DNA from: Actinocorallia sp. API 0066
GTDB taxonomy: Bacteria > Actinomycetota > Actinomycetes > Streptosporangiales > Streptosporangiaceae
Assembly (NCBI RefSeq): GCF_020991275.1
Contig: NZ_JAJLQY010000003.1
Span: 1-64,000 of the forward strand
DNA length: 64,000 nt
Direction: 5' to 3'
The notes beneath the pieces are model-generated. The model saw only the letters and a list, made by a program, of their open reading frames with translations, did no database searches and was not told the origin of the DNA. Each line of letters starts with the position of its first letter. Positions within the stretch are counted from its first letter, which is position 1. A program made the translations under genes and the position numbers. Of this stretch, positions 36,344 through 45,281 are shown piece after piece.

Positions 36344-37138
36344 TCAGAACCGCGGCTTGCGGCGTTCGCGGTGGGAGGCGAGGCCCTCCCTGACCTCCGG
36401 GCCGCCGAACCCATAGAACTCCAGGGCCAGGGAGGCGTCGAAGATGGATCCGGCGACCTGCCGGTACCAGTTGTTGAGCGACTGCTTGGTCCAGCGGATC
36501 GCGGTCGGCGCGCCGGTGGCCAGCTCGCGGGCGACCTCGCGCGCGGTCGGCAGCAGCTCCTCGGCCTCGTCCACGCACAGCGAGACGAGCCCGATCCGCT
36601 CGGCCTCCTCGCCGTTCAGGGGACGGCACGTCATCAGGTAGTACTTGGCCTTGGCCATGCCGCACAGCAGCGGCCAGCAGATCGCCGCGTGGTCGCCCGC
36701 CGCGACGCCGAGCCTGGTGTGCCCGTCGATGATCTTCGCCGTCCTGGTGACGACGGAGACGTCGGCGAGGATGCCCGCGACGAGCCCGGCGCCGACGGCG
36801 GGGCCGTGGATGGCCGAGACGATGGGCTTGGAGCAGTCGAGGAGGTTGTAGACGAGGTCGCGGGCCTCACGCATGACGCGGGAGCGGGTCTCGAAGTCCT
36901 CGGCGATCCGCTCGACCATCTCGAACGCGCCGCCCGCGGAGAAGCCCTTGCCCTCGCCCCTGATGAGGATCGCCTTGACCTCGGGGTCGGCGTCGAACGC
37001 GCGCCACACCTCGGCGAGGTCGGCGTGCGCGCCCTCGCTCACCGCGTTCAGGTTCGGCGCGTCGAAGACGAGTTCGACGACGCCGTGCTCGTCGGGCTTG
37101 TCCACCCGCAGGTGCTCGAAGCGCGCGTAGCGGCTCAT
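36344..37138 (-). CDS. Enoyl-CoA hydratase/isomerase (crotonase) family protein
   Basis: A 264-residue crotonase-fold enzyme. The oxyanion-hole segments are [12 protein letters not shown] and [13 protein letters not shown]. The catalytic region reads [20 protein letters not shown] instead of the usual VGLGVIPGAGGTQ, so the two acid residues of classic hydratases are altered; this HAAICWPLL subgroup is common in actinobacteria and its chemistry is mostly untested. AGAGGA precedes the ATG. It lies in the operon CoA-transferase, hydratase, CitE-like lyase, with its own AT-rich box in the 48-base gap upstream. Confidence 0.9.
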   Translation of the reverse strand: MSRYARFEHLRVDKPDEHGVVELVFDAPNLNAVSEGAHADLAEVWRAFDADPEVKAILIRGEGKGFSAGGAFEMVERIAEDFETRSRVMREARDLVYNLLDCSKPIVSAIHGPAVGAGLVAGILADVSVVTRTAKIIDGHTRLGVAAGDHAAICWPLLCGMAKAKYYLMTCRPLNGEEAERIGLVSLCVDEAEELLPTAREVARELATGAPTAIRWTKQSLNNWYRQVAGSIFDASLALEFYGFGGPEVREGLASHRERRKPRF

Positions 37139-37170
37139 GGGGTCCTCTTCTCTCTGTGGGCGGTAGTATA

Positions 37171-37184
37171 CATCATATATTAAG
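37171..37184. promoter_or_regulatory. AT-rich palindromic box 5, between CoA-transferase and hydratase
   Basis: CATCATATATTAAG matches CATAATATATTATG at 11 of 14, and the reverse complement of box 3 at 12 of 14. It lies between the CoA-transferase stop and the hydratase start, 33 bases before the ATG, indicating an internal regulated promoter. Confidence 0.65.
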
Positions 37185-37186
37185 TA

Positions 37187-38431
37187 TTAGCTCTTGTCGG
37201 GCCCGGCGACGACGCCACGGGCGCGCAGCGCGCCGATCTCGGCGTCGCTCAGCCCGAGCCGTCCGGCGAGCACCTCGTCGGTCTCCCGGCCCAGCTCGGG
37301 GGCCTCCCCCGCGCTCCCGTGGTCCCCGTTCCAGCGCAGTGGCGAGCGCGCGGTGATCGCGCTCGCGCCGCACGCCAGCACGGCGTCGGCGAGCACCGGG
37401 TGCGCGCCCGCGCGGTGCTGGGCCACGACCTCAGCCATGCCCCGGTACGGGCCCCACAGGACCCGGTGGCCGGTGAGCGCGGTGTGCACGGTGGTGCTGT
37501 CGCGGGCGGCGAACCAGGGCTTGAGGACGGCTTCGATCGTGTCGCGCACCCGGTACCTGTCGGCCTCGTCGGTCAGGTCGACGCCGAGCGCGGGCTCCAG
37601 CGCGGCGAAGACGTCCGTCGTGCCGGTGGCCGTGCACACGGCCCGCCACTGGCCGGGGGTCAGCGCGACGACCATGACGCGCTCCCCGTCGGCGCAGGCG
37701 AAGTCCACGCCGAACGTGCCGTACAGGTGGTTGCCCTGCCGGGGGCGTCCGGTGCCGCGTTCGGCGGCCTCCGACAGCCAGCCCAGGTTCGCCACCCCGG
37801 CCAGCGCGACGTCGGAGAGCGCGAGTTCGACGAAGGTGCCGCGCCCGGTGCGGGAGCGCTCGTAGAGGGCGGCGAGCACGCCGGTCGAGACGGTCAGCCC
37901 GGCCACGAGGTCCCAGGCGGGGAGCACGTGGTTGACCGGCGCGGCGCTGTGCTCGGGGCCGGTCATGGCCGGGACGCCCAGTTCGGCGTTGACCGTGTAG
38001 TCGACGGCGGGACGGCCGTCCGGGTAGCCCTGGACGCGCACGTGGACGAGGTCGGGGCGGCGGGCCGTCAGCACGTCGTTGGCCATCCAGCCACGGCCGA
38101 CGACGTTGTCCACCAGTACGCCCCGGTGCTCGCCGGGCGCGGTGATCAGCGCGGTGACGAGTTCGCGGCCCTCGTCGGAGCGCATGTCGATCGCGATCGA
38201 GCGCTTGCCCTTGTTCAGCGACGCCCAGTAGTAGGACTCGGCCTCCGGGCCGCCCGTCCCGTCGCCGACGACGGGCCAGCGCCGGTGGTCGCTGCCGCCG
38301 CCGACCGGGTCGATCCTGATCACGTCCGCGCCGAGCTGGGCGAGCGTCATGCCGCCGGTGGGCCCTGCGACGAAGCTCGCGCACTCGACGACCTCAAGCC
38401 CGGCCAGCGGCCGGGCCACGGTGTCCTGCAT
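37187..38431 (-). CDS. CaiB/BaiF family III CoA-transferase
   Basis: A 414-residue family III CoA-transferase, the third in the region. It shows LAGLEVVECASFVAGPTGGM, GADVIRIDPVGGG, LNKGKRSIAIDM and GRGTFVELALSDVALAG. At the position of the usual AYD, the segment reads PAVDYTVNAELG, so the catalytic Asp is probably that of VDY. GGGGAGGG lies eight bases before the ATG; a longer frame would cover the upstream operator. It heads an operon with the crotonase and the CitE-like lyase, so it probably activates the acid these enzymes then process. Confidence 0.9.
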   Translation of the reverse strand: MQDTVARPLAGLEVVECASFVAGPTGGMTLAQLGADVIRIDPVGGGSDHRRWPVVGDGTGGPEAESYYWASLNKGKRSIAIDMRSDEGRELVTALITAPGEHRGVLVDNVVGRGWMANDVLTARRPDLVHVRVQGYPDGRPAVDYTVNAELGVPAMTGPEHSAAPVNHVLPAWDLVAGLTVSTGVLAALYERSRTGRGTFVELALSDVALAGVANLGWLSEAAERGTGRPRQGNHLYGTFGVDFACADGERVMVVALTPGQWRAVCTATGTTDVFAALEPALGVDLTDEADRYRVRDTIEAVLKPWFAARDSTTVHTALTGHRVLWGPYRGMAEVVAQHRAGAHPVLADAVLACGASAITARSPLRWNGDHGSAGEAPELGRETDEVLAGRLGLSDAEIGALRARGVVAGPDKS

Positions 38432-38456
38432 GGCAGACCCTCCCCTATATTTCCCG

Positions 38457-38470
38457 CATAATATATTGTT
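38457..38470. promoter_or_regulatory. AT-rich palindromic box 6, before the CoA-transferase operon
   Basis: CATAATATATTGTT keeps the first eleven bases of CATAATATATTATG and matches at 12 of 14. It begins 26 bases upstream of the minus-strand CoA-transferase start, between it and the LysR gene stop. Confidence 0.72.
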
Positions 38471-38536
38471 CGACATTACTCCTCGTCGCCGGCGGAAGGG
38501 CACCCGGGTATGCCGCAGGACCCCGCGCCCGAGCGG

Positions 38537-39433
38537 TCACCCCACCGTCGGCAGGACGCGTTCGGACAGCTCCAGGACCTTGGCCAGGGCCGGATCCCGG
38601 TCGTCCGCGCGCCACAGGAGATAGCCGGAGATCGGCGGCATCCCCTCGGTGAGCGGGACGATCCGGACGCCGTCCAGTGTCATCTGGGCGACCGCCGAAT
38701 CGGTGGTGAAGTGGAGTCCGACTCCGGCCGCGACGAGCGCGACGCACGTCCAGGAGTCGGGCGCGGTCTGCACGATGTCGGGCGCGAACCCGGCGGTGTG
38801 GCAGCCCGCGACGAACATCGCGTGCACCGCCGACTCCACCGACTCCGGCAGCGCGATGAGCGGCTCGCCGTACAGGTCGGCGAACGAGACCGACTCGGCG
38901 CCCGCGAAGGGGTGCCCGGCCGGGACGGCGAGCACCCCGTGCTCGCGGGCGACCATCCGGCTCTCCACCCCGACGGGCGCGTGCGAGAAGCGGGCGATGG
39001 CGAGGTCCGTCGTGTGGTCGAGCAGCTCCCGGACGGCGGCGGGCCCGTACCGTCCGGGCCGGAACGCCAGGTCGATGCGGCGGTGCCGCTCCCGGACCGC
39101 CCGCGCGAGCGCGCCGACCATCGCCTGGGAGGACGGCCCGGCGAAGCTGAACCTGACCCGGCCGCTCTCGCCCCGGTGCGCCGCCTCGACCTCGCTCCTG
39201 GCCCGCTCCCCCAGCCGGACGATCGCCGCCGCCGGTTCGAGCAGCGCCCGTCCGGCCGGGGTCAGCTCGACCCGGCGGGTCGTGCGGTCGAAGAGCGGGG
39301 TGCCCAGATCGTCCTCCAGCGCCTTGATCGTCCGGCTCAGGTAGGGCTGCGCGAGGTGCAGCCGCCGGGCCGCCCTGCCGAAGTGCAGCTCCTCCGCCAC
39401 GGCGAGGAACACCTCGAGTTGCACAAAGTCCAC
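38537..39433 (-). CDS. LysR-family transcriptional regulator
   Basis: A 298-residue LysR-type regulator with an N-terminal winged helix (LEVFLAVAEELHFGRAARRL, HLAQPYLSRTIKALE) and an effector-binding domain from about residue 90. It starts at GTG and is divergent from the acyl-CoA dehydrogenase operon across a 77-base gap, the usual arrangement for a LysR protein that controls the facing operon in response to a pathway intermediate. The gap contains AT-rich sequence and a repeated TATTGG (GTATTGGTATTGG) but no copy of the palindromic box, so LysR may be a second layer of control. A CoA-thioester or free acid effector is an inference. Confidence 0.9.
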   Translation of the reverse strand: MDFVQLEVFLAVAEELHFGRAARRLHLAQPYLSRTIKALEDDLGTPLFDRTTRRVELTPAGRALLEPAAAIVRLGERARSEVEAAHRGESGRVRFSFAGPSSQAMVGALARAVRERHRRIDLAFRPGRYGPAAVRELLDHTTDLAIARFSHAPVGVESRMVAREHGVLAVPAGHPFAGAESVSFADLYGEPLIALPESVESAVHAMFVAGCHTAGFAPDIVQTAPDSWTCVALVAAGVGLHFTTDSAVAQMTLDGVRIVPLTEGMPPISGYLLWRADDRDPALAKVLELSERVLPTVG

Positions 39434-39510
39434 ACCCCGACTTTATCCATATCCGCATCAATCAGAGAAGTATTGGTATTGGACATGCATCAGAACGGAT
39501 CTGAGAATCG

Positions 39511-40689
39511 ATGACCATGAGTGACGAGAAGGTCAGTGCCGAGGACTTCGCGGAGATCCTCGCGACCGTGCGGCGCTTCATCCGCACCGACGTGATCCCC
39601 CGCGAGATCGAGATCATGGCGACCGACCGCATCCCGGACGACCTGCGGAACGCCGCCGCCCAGATGGGCCTGTTCGGCTACGCCATCCCGGCGCGGTGGG
39701 GCGGGCTCGGGCTCGACCTCACCCAGGACGTCGAGCTGGCCATGGAGTTCGGCTACACCACGCTCGCGCTGCGCTCGCTGTTCGGCACCAACAACGGGAT
39801 CGCCGGGCAGGTGCTCGTCAACTTCGGCACCGACGAGCAGCGCGAGCGGTGGCTGGAGCCGATCGCGTCCGGCGAGGTCATCGCCTCGTTCGCGCTCACC
39901 GAGCCCGGCGCCGGATCCAACCCGGCCGGGCTGCGCACCCGCGCCCGCCGCGACGGCGCCGACTGGATCCTCGACGGCCAGAAGCGGTTCATCACCAACG
40001 CCCCGCTCGCCGGGCTGTTCGTGGTGTTCGCGCGGACCCGCGAACCGTCCAAGGGCGACCCCGGCATCGCCGTGTTCCTCGTGCCCGCCGACACCCCCGG
40101 CCTGTCCATCGCCCCCAAGGACGCCAAGATGGGCCAGGAGGGCGCCTGGACCGCCGACGTCATCCTCGACGGCGTCCGGGTGCCGGACTCCGCGCTCGTC
40201 GGCGGCGCCGAGGACGTCGGCTACAGGGCGGCGATGGCGTCGCTGGCCCGAGGCCGGGTGCACATCGCGGCGCTCGCGGTCGGCTCGGCGCAGCGGGCGC
40301 TCGACGAGTCCGTCGCCTACGCCGAGGCCAACACCCAGGGCGGCGTGCCGATCGGCGACCACCAGCTCGTCCAGGCGATGCTGGCCGACCAGTACACCGG
40401 CGTCGCGGCGGGACGCGCCCTCGTCCGCGAGGCCGCGCTGAAGTACCACACCGGCGAGGACAGGCGCGTCACCCCGTCGGCGACCAAGCTGTTCTGCACC
40501 GAGATGGCAGGGAAGGTCGCCGACCTGGCCGTGCAGATCCACGGCGGCACCGGCTACATGCGCGAGGTGCCCGTCGAGCGCATCTACCGTGAGGTCCGGC
40601 TGCTGCGCCTGTACGAGGGCACCAGCGAGATCCAGCGCCTCATCATCGGCGGCGCCCTCATCCGCGGCCAGCGCGCCGCCCGTTCCTGA
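39511..40689 (+). CDS. Acyl-CoA dehydrogenase family protein
   Basis: A 392-residue FAD-dependent acyl-CoA dehydrogenase introducing an alpha,beta double bond. The family landmarks FALTEPGAGSNPAG, RRDGADWILDGQKRFITNA, MGQEGAWTADVIL and QIHGGTGYMREVPVERIYRE are present, and the catalytic base is probably E369 in LYEGTSEIQR. It opens a four-gene operon (dehydrogenase, SDR, MaoC hydratase, second dehydrogenase) that covers the steps of a beta-oxidation-like spiral. Two ATGs lie six bases apart and neither has a strong ribosome site, so the start could be either. Confidence 0.92.
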   Translation: MTMSDEKVSAEDFAEILATVRRFIRTDVIPREIEIMATDRIPDDLRNAAAQMGLFGYAIPARWGGLGLDLTQDVELAMEFGYTTLALRSLFGTNNGIAGQVLVNFGTDEQRERWLEPIASGEVIASFALTEPGAGSNPAGLRTRARRDGADWILDGQKRFITNAPLAGLFVVFARTREPSKGDPGIAVFLVPADTPGLSIAPKDAKMGQEGAWTADVILDGVRVPDSALVGGAEDVGYRAAMASLARGRVHIAALAVGSAQRALDESVAYAEANTQGGVPIGDHQLVQAMLADQYTGVAAGRALVREAALKYHTGEDRRVTPSATKLFCTEMAGKVADLAVQIHGGTGYMREVPVERIYREVRLLRLYEGTSEIQRLIIGGALIRGQRAARS

Positions 40690-40713
40690 CCCACCCCCCA
40701 CGAGGAGAGAATC

Positions 40714-41454
40714 ATGAGCCTGCTTGAAGGCCGCGTGGCCGTCGTCACCGGCGGCGCGCAGGGCATCGGCTTCGCCATCGCCGAGACGTTCGTCGCGCAG
40801 GGCGCCCGGGTCGTCCTCGGCGACCTCGACCTGGCCGCCACCGAGGACGCCGCCAAGCGCCTGGGCGGCCCCGACGTCGCCGCCGCCGTCCGCTGCGACG
40901 TCACCAAGGCCGACGACGTGGACGCGCTGCTCGCCCGCGCCGTCGAGGGCTTCGGCTCGCTCGACGTGCTGGTGAACAACGCCGGGATCACCCGCGACGC
41001 CACCATGCGCACCATGACCGAGGAGCAGTTCGACCAGGTCATCTCGGTCCACCTCAAGGGAAGCTGGAACGGCACCCGCAAGGCGGCCGCCATCATGCGC
41101 GCGCGGAAGAGCGGCGCGATCGTCAACATCTCGTCGCTGTCCGGCAAGGTCGGGCTCGTCGGGCAGACGAACTACTCGGCCGCCAAGGCGGGCGTCGTCG
41201 GGCTGACGAAGGCCGCCGCCAAGGAGCTCGCGCACCACGGTGTCCGGGTCAACGCGGTGCAGCCGGGGCTGATCCGCTCGGCGATGACCGAGGCGATGCC
41301 GCAGAAGGTCTGGGACCAGAAGATGGCCGAGATCCCCATGGGCCGTCCCGGCGAGGTCGCCGAGGTCGCCAACGTCGTGCTGTTCCTCGCCAGCGACCTG
41401 TCCTCGTACATGACGGGCACCGTGCTCGAAGTGACCGGCGGACGGTTCATGTGA
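40714..41454 (+). CDS. SDR family oxidoreductase (FabG-like 3-hydroxyacyl dehydrogenase)
   Basis: A 246-residue short-chain dehydrogenase with the nucleotide loop TGGAQGIG (residues 12-19), the NNAG motif, and the active site S/Y154/K158 in ISSLSGKV and [12 protein letters not shown] after the second strand suggests NAD rather than NADP. It most resembles FabG/3-hydroxyacyl-CoA dehydrogenases and would oxidise the hydroxy product of the hydratase in the same operon. A GAGGAGAG site precedes the ATG and the gene starts 24 bases after the dehydrogenase stop. Confidence 0.92.
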   Translation: MSLLEGRVAVVTGGAQGIGFAIAETFVAQGARVVLGDLDLAATEDAAKRLGGPDVAAAVRCDVTKADDVDALLARAVEGFGSLDVLVNNAGITRDATMRTMTEEQFDQVISVHLKGSWNGTRKAAAIMRARKSGAIVNISSLSGKVGLVGQTNYSAAKAGVVGLTKAAAKELAHHGVRVNAVQPGLIRSAMTEAMPQKVWDQKMAEIPMGRPGEVAEVANVVLFLASDLSSYMTGTVLEVTGGRFM

Positions 41455-41503
41455 CGGGCTCCGGCGATGCCCGGGACGTCCGAGAAGTCCGAGAGGAGAA
41501 GGC

Positions 41504-41959
41504 ATGACCACGCCGTTCGGCTCGCTGGAGGAGGTCCGCGCCGCGCTCGGCACGCCGCTCGGCCCGACCCCGTGGCTGCCCGTGCACCAGGACTGGATCA
41601 ACGAGTTCGGCAGGCTCACCGGCGACCAGCAGTGGATCCACACCGACCCCGACCGCGCCGCGTCCGGACCGTTCGGCACGACGATCGCACACGGGTTCCT
41701 CACGCTGTCGCTCGTCCCGCAGTTCGGCGCGCAGCTGTTCCGACTGGAATTCGGGAGCGCGCGGGTGAACTATGGACTGAACCGGGTTCGGTTTCCCGCG
41801 CCCGTCCCGGTGGACGCCCGCGTCCGCGCGGCCGCCGAGTTCCGCGAACTCAGCCCCTCGGGAGCGGGGCACCAGCTGACCACCCAGTACACGATCGAGC
41901 TCGAGGGAAGCGCCAAACCGGCCTGCGTCGCCGAGACGCTGACGCTGCTGCTGCCCTGA
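41504..41959 (+). CDS. MaoC-like (R)-specific enoyl-CoA hydratase
   Basis: A 151-residue single hot-dog domain of the MaoC/NodN group. The hydratase motif is visible as FGRLTGDQQWIHTDPDRA, with the Asp and His of D-x4-H, and then GTTIAHGFLTLSL. These enzymes hydrate trans-2-enoyl-CoAs or, in C5-dicarboxylate breakdown, itaconyl- or mesaconyl-CoA. GAGAGGAG lies before the ATG. The position between the SDR and the second acyl-CoA dehydrogenase fits a hydration step after dehydrogenation. Confidence 0.92.
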   Translation: MTTPFGSLEEVRAALGTPLGPTPWLPVHQDWINEFGRLTGDQQWIHTDPDRAASGPFGTTIAHGFLTLSLVPQFGAQLFRLEFGSARVNYGLNRVRFPAPVPVDARVRAAAEFRELSPSGAGHQLTTQYTIELEGSAKPACVAETLTLLLP

Positions 41960-41984
41960 CCGTGCCGAAGGAGACCACCCCGCC

Positions 41985-43181
41985 GTGACCCGCCTCGCCC
42001 AGACCGCCGGACTCACCGACGTGCAGCGGGAGATCCTCGCGACCGTCCGCGACTTCGTGGACAAGGAGATCATCCCGCACGCCCAGGCACTCGAACACGC
42101 CGACGCCTACCCCGCCGACATCGTCGCCGGGATGCGCGAGATGGGCCTGTTCGGGCTGACCATCCCCGAGGAGTACGGCGGTCTCGGCGAGTCCCTGCTC
42201 ACCTACGCGCTCGTCGTCGAACAGATCGCGCGCGGCTGGATGAGCGTCTCCGGCGTGATCAACACGCACTTCATCGTCGCGCACATGATCAGGCAGCACG
42301 GCACGCCGGAGCAGAAAGCCGCCTACCTGCCCCGGATGGCGACCGGCGACGTGCGCGGCTCGTTCTCGATGTCCGAGCCCGACCTCGGCTCCGACGTCGC
42401 CGCCATCAAGACCCGCGCCCGCCGCGACGGCGACGGCTACGTCATCGACGGCAGCAAGATGTGGGTCACCAACGGCGGCACCTCCAACCTGCTCGCCGTG
42501 CTCGTCCGCACCGACGAGGGCGCCGCCAAGCCCCACCAGAACCTCACCGCGTTCCTCGTCGAGAAGCCCGCCGGGTTCGGCGAGGTCGCGCCCGGCCTCA
42601 CCATCCCCGGCAAGATCGACAAGATGGGGTACAAGGGCGTCGACACCACCGAGGCGATCTTCGCCGGATACCGGGTCGCCGCCTCCCAGGTGCTCGGCGA
42701 CGCCCCCGGCGGCGGTTTCGCCCAGATGATGGACGGCGTCGAGGTCGGCCGCGTCAACGTCGCCGCCCGCGCCTGCGGCATCGCGCTGCGCGCCTTCGAG
42801 CTGGCCGTGGACTACGCCCAGCAGCGCCGCACCTTCGGCAAGCGCCTCGCCGACCACCAGGCCATCGCCTTCAAGCTCGCCGAGATGGCCACCAAGGTCG
42901 AGGCCGCCCACCTGATGATGGTCAACGCCGCCCGGCTCAAGGACTCCGGCGCCCGCAACGACGTCCAGGCGGGCATGGCCAAGCTCCTCGCCAGCGAGTA
43001 CTGCGCCGAGGTCACCCAGGAGGCGTTCCGCATCCACGGCGGCTACGGCTACTCCAAGGAGTACGAGATCGAACGCCTCATGCGGGAGGCGCCGTTCCTC
43101 CTCATCGGCGAGGGCACCAGCGAGATCCAGAAGACCATCATCAGCCGCGGCCTCCTCACCACCTACCGGAACCCCGCCTGA
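41985..43181 (+). CDS. Acyl-CoA dehydrogenase family protein
   Basis: A 398-residue FAD-dependent acyl-CoA dehydrogenase, distinct in sequence from the first one in the operon. Landmarks are FSMSEPDLGSDVAAIKTRA, GYVIDGSKMWVTNGG, KMGYKGVDTTEAIF and FRIHGGYGYSKEYEIERLM. The catalytic base is probably E376 in IGEGTSEIQK. The GTG start follows GAAGGAG. Having two dehydrogenases in one operon suggests two different acyl substrates, for example before and after chain shortening, or a branched and an unbranched form. A convergent terminator follows. Confidence 0.92.
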   Translation: MTRLAQTAGLTDVQREILATVRDFVDKEIIPHAQALEHADAYPADIVAGMREMGLFGLTIPEEYGGLGESLLTYALVVEQIARGWMSVSGVINTHFIVAHMIRQHGTPEQKAAYLPRMATGDVRGSFSMSEPDLGSDVAAIKTRARRDGDGYVIDGSKMWVTNGGTSNLLAVLVRTDEGAAKPHQNLTAFLVEKPAGFGEVAPGLTIPGKIDKMGYKGVDTTEAIFAGYRVAASQVLGDAPGGGFAQMMDGVEVGRVNVAARACGIALRAFELAVDYAQQRRTFGKRLADHQAIAFKLAEMATKVEAAHLMMVNAARLKDSGARNDVQAGMAKLLASEYCAEVTQEAFRIHGGYGYSKEYEIERLMREAPFLLIGEGTSEIQKTIISRGLLTTYRNPA

Positions 43182-43200
43182 TCCCCTGCCGACGGCTGAA

Positions 43201-43236
43201 GGCCCGCCGGGCGCCCTGTGCGGCGACCGGCGGGCC
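43201..43236. terminator. Bidirectional terminator between convergent genes
   Basis: GGCCCGCCGG and its perfect complement flank a 16-base loop in the 61-base gap between the dehydrogenase and the NmrA-like gene stops. Confidence 0.75.
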
Positions 43237-43242
43237 TCGGCG

Positions 43243-44085
43243 TCACGCGGAGCGCCAGACGTCGGCGGCGGCGCGCGTGAACTCGGTGAAGTCGGTGGCC
43301 TCCCGGCCGAGCGCGCGCCGCACCCCGTCCGCGACGACCGCCTCGCGGCCCGCCGCGACGGGGGCGAGCACCGACGTCCACATCGCGGCGTCCGCCTGCG
43401 GCCAACCCTGCCCGACGAGCTCCTTGACGAACTCCTCCGCCGGGACGGCGACATAACGGGCGGCGTGCCCGGAGACGCGCTCGATCTCGGCGAGCGCCTC
43501 GGCCAGTGTCAACGCGCGCGGGCCCGACAGCTCGTACACCTCGCCCGCGTGCCCCTCCTCGGTGAGCGCGGCGACCGCGACGTCCGCGATGTCGCCGGTG
43601 TCGACGAACGCGGCCGCCCCGTCACCGGCGGCCAGCCGCACCTCGCCCGCGCGGACCGGGTCGAGGAAGAAGCCCTCGCTGAAGTTCTGCGCGAACCAGC
43701 CGGGCCGCAGGATCGTCCAGGGCACCCCGCTGGCGCGGACCGCCTCCTCGTTGCGCAAGTGGCCGCCCGCGCCGTGGTAGTCTGGGCCGTAGTAGCCGGG
43801 CACGTCCACCCCGCGCGCCGACAGCAGCACGAGCCGTCCGACGCCGAGATCCGCCGCCCGCGCGACGAACGCGGGAACCGTCTCGGCCTCGTCCGGGGCA
43901 GCGACGTACACCCCGGCGACGTCCTCCAGCGCCGGGCCCCACGTCGCCTCGTCCGTCCAGTCGAAGCGCCGCTCCGCCGTCCGGGACGCCACCCGGACCG
44001 GCACGCCGAGCGCGCTGAGCCGGGCGACGACCTGACGGCCGGTCTTGCCGGTGCCGCCGACGACGAGGATCGGGTCGGATGCCAT
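43243..44085 (-). CDS. NmrA/NAD(P)-binding Rossmann family protein
   Basis: A 280-residue atypical SDR of the NmrA/HSCARG or quinone-reductase-like type. It has the nucleotide loop LVVGGTGKTGRQVVARL near the N-terminus, GVPVRVASRTAERRFDWTD, and LRPGWFAQNFSEGF in the substrate half. There is no YxxxK catalytic pair, as usual in this group; members are NAD(P)H sensors or reductases. AAGGAG lies seven bases before the ATG. It is divergent from an XRE regulator, which probably controls it through the palindrome in the gap. Confidence 0.88.
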   Translation of the reverse strand: MASDPILVVGGTGKTGRQVVARLSALGVPVRVASRTAERRFDWTDEATWGPALEDVAGVYVAAPDEAETVPAFVARAADLGVGRLVLLSARGVDVPGYYGPDYHGAGGHLRNEEAVRASGVPWTILRPGWFAQNFSEGFFLDPVRAGEVRLAAGDGAAAFVDTGDIADVAVAALTEEGHAGEVYELSGPRALTLAEALAEIERVSGHAARYVAVPAEEFVKELVGQGWPQADAAMWTSVLAPVAAGREAVVADGVRRALGREATDFTEFTRAAADVWRSA

Positions 44086-44250
44086 GAGAACTCCTTGGAT
44101 TGGCGAAATCAGCTGCGGATCAGGGCGTCTCGGCGGACATCGGGCGCGTCGCCGAGGGGGGCGCTGACCAGCCGGATCCCCCGGCCGGTGCGCGGTGTCG
44201 CCCACCGCCCAGCATGCGGCCGGGCACCCGAGGGCAGCCAGCATCACAGC

Positions 44251-44262
44251 TTGGGTACCCAA
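44251..44262. promoter_or_regulatory. Palindromic operator candidate, NmrA/XRE divergent promoter
   Basis: TTGGGTACCCAA is a perfect 12-bp palindrome placed 21 bases before the XRE start and within the 198-base divergent gap. XRE regulators with a MmyB-like sensor domain commonly act on such divergent oxidoreductase genes. Confidence 0.6.
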
Positions 44263-44283
44263 CCGGTGACTACCCTGGGGACG

Positions 44284-45108
44284 GTGGACACCCGTACGGA
44301 GCTGACCGACTTCCTGATGTCGCGCAGGGCGAGGCTGCAACCGGAGAGCGTCGGTGTGCCGCGCTACGGCGAGCGCCGCCGCGTCCCCGGGCTGCGCCGC
44401 GAGGAGCTGGCCCAGCTCGCCGGGGTGAGCGTCACCCACTACACGCGGCTGGAGCAGGGCAACGGCCGCAGCGTGTCGGCCGAGGTCCTGGACGCCGTCG
44501 CCGACGCGCTGCGGCTCACCGGCGACGAGCGGGAGCACCTGGCGAACCTCGTCCGCCCGCCCCGGCGCGACGCGGGCGGGGCCGGGCCGCAGGGGCGCGC
44601 CGACCTGCTGTGCCTGCTCGACAACATGGCCGAGTCCGCCGCGTTCGTGCACGGCAGGTCCGGCGAGATCCTCGCCTGGAACGACACCGCCGCCCATCTC
44701 CTCGGCGACCTCGACGCCCTGCCGCCCGAGCTGCGCTCCTGGCCCGGCCTCGTCTTCCGCGACGGCCCCTTCCGGTCGATGGTCGACCCGGCGGACTGGG
44801 AGCCCCTGGCCCGCCAGCACACCGGCTACCTGCGGCTGTGCCTGAGCCGCTACCCCCACGACCCCGGCGTCGCCGCCGTCGTCGCGTCCCTGCACGCGGC
44901 CGACGCCGACTTCCGCCGCCTCTGGGCCGAGCACCACGTCGCCGACCGGACCCCGCTCACCTGCCGCCTCCACCACCCCTCCGCGGGCGTCCTGGCGGTC
45001 GCCGTCAACGCGATGAAACCCGCGGGACACCCCGACCAGTGGCTCGTCACCTTCGCCGTCGAGCCCGACTCCCCCTCCCAGAAGGCACTCCGCCTCCTGA
45101 CGGCCTGA
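44284..45108 (+). CDS. XRE helix-turn-helix regulator with MmyB-like ligand domain
   Basis: A 274-residue regulator: an XRE helix-turn-helix at residues about 18-75 (RRRVPGLRREELAQLAGVS, THYTRLEQG) and a PAS-like MmyB ligand-binding domain for the rest (SAAFVHGRSGEILAWNDTAA, HHPSAGVLAVAVNAMKPAG). This family is abundant in actinomycetes and typically sits divergently to an oxidoreductase, as here with the NmrA-like gene. The start is GTG after GGGGA. A small-molecule effector is expected but cannot be named. Confidence 0.92.
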   Translation: MDTRTELTDFLMSRRARLQPESVGVPRYGERRRVPGLRREELAQLAGVSVTHYTRLEQGNGRSVSAEVLDAVADALRLTGDEREHLANLVRPPRRDAGGAGPQGRADLLCLLDNMAESAAFVHGRSGEILAWNDTAAHLLGDLDALPPELRSWPGLVFRDGPFRSMVDPADWEPLARQHTGYLRLCLSRYPHDPGVAAVVASLHAADADFRRLWAEHHVADRTPLTCRLHHPSAGVLAVAVNAMKPAGHPDQWLVTFAVEPDSPSQKALRLLTA

Positions 45109-45142
45109 CCCCCGCCGTCCCGCGCCGTCCCCCGGCCCGAAG

Positions 45143-45182
45143 ACGGCCGCTCCCGACGAAGTCGGGGCCGCGAAGCGGCCGT
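45143..45182 (+). terminator. Nested stem-loop after the XRE regulator
   Basis: An outer stem (ACGGCCGCT with AGCGGCCGT) encloses an inner one (CCCGAC with GTCGGG), forming a branched hairpin about 35 bases after the stop. Confidence 0.6.
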
Positions 45183-45281
45183 CCCCCGGGCCCATCGAAC
45201 ACAGCCCATCGAACACAGCCCGCGCTTCGCCATCCGGGCCGCGACGCATGCCCTCACCAGGCCGGTCGGCCTTCATCCGGG

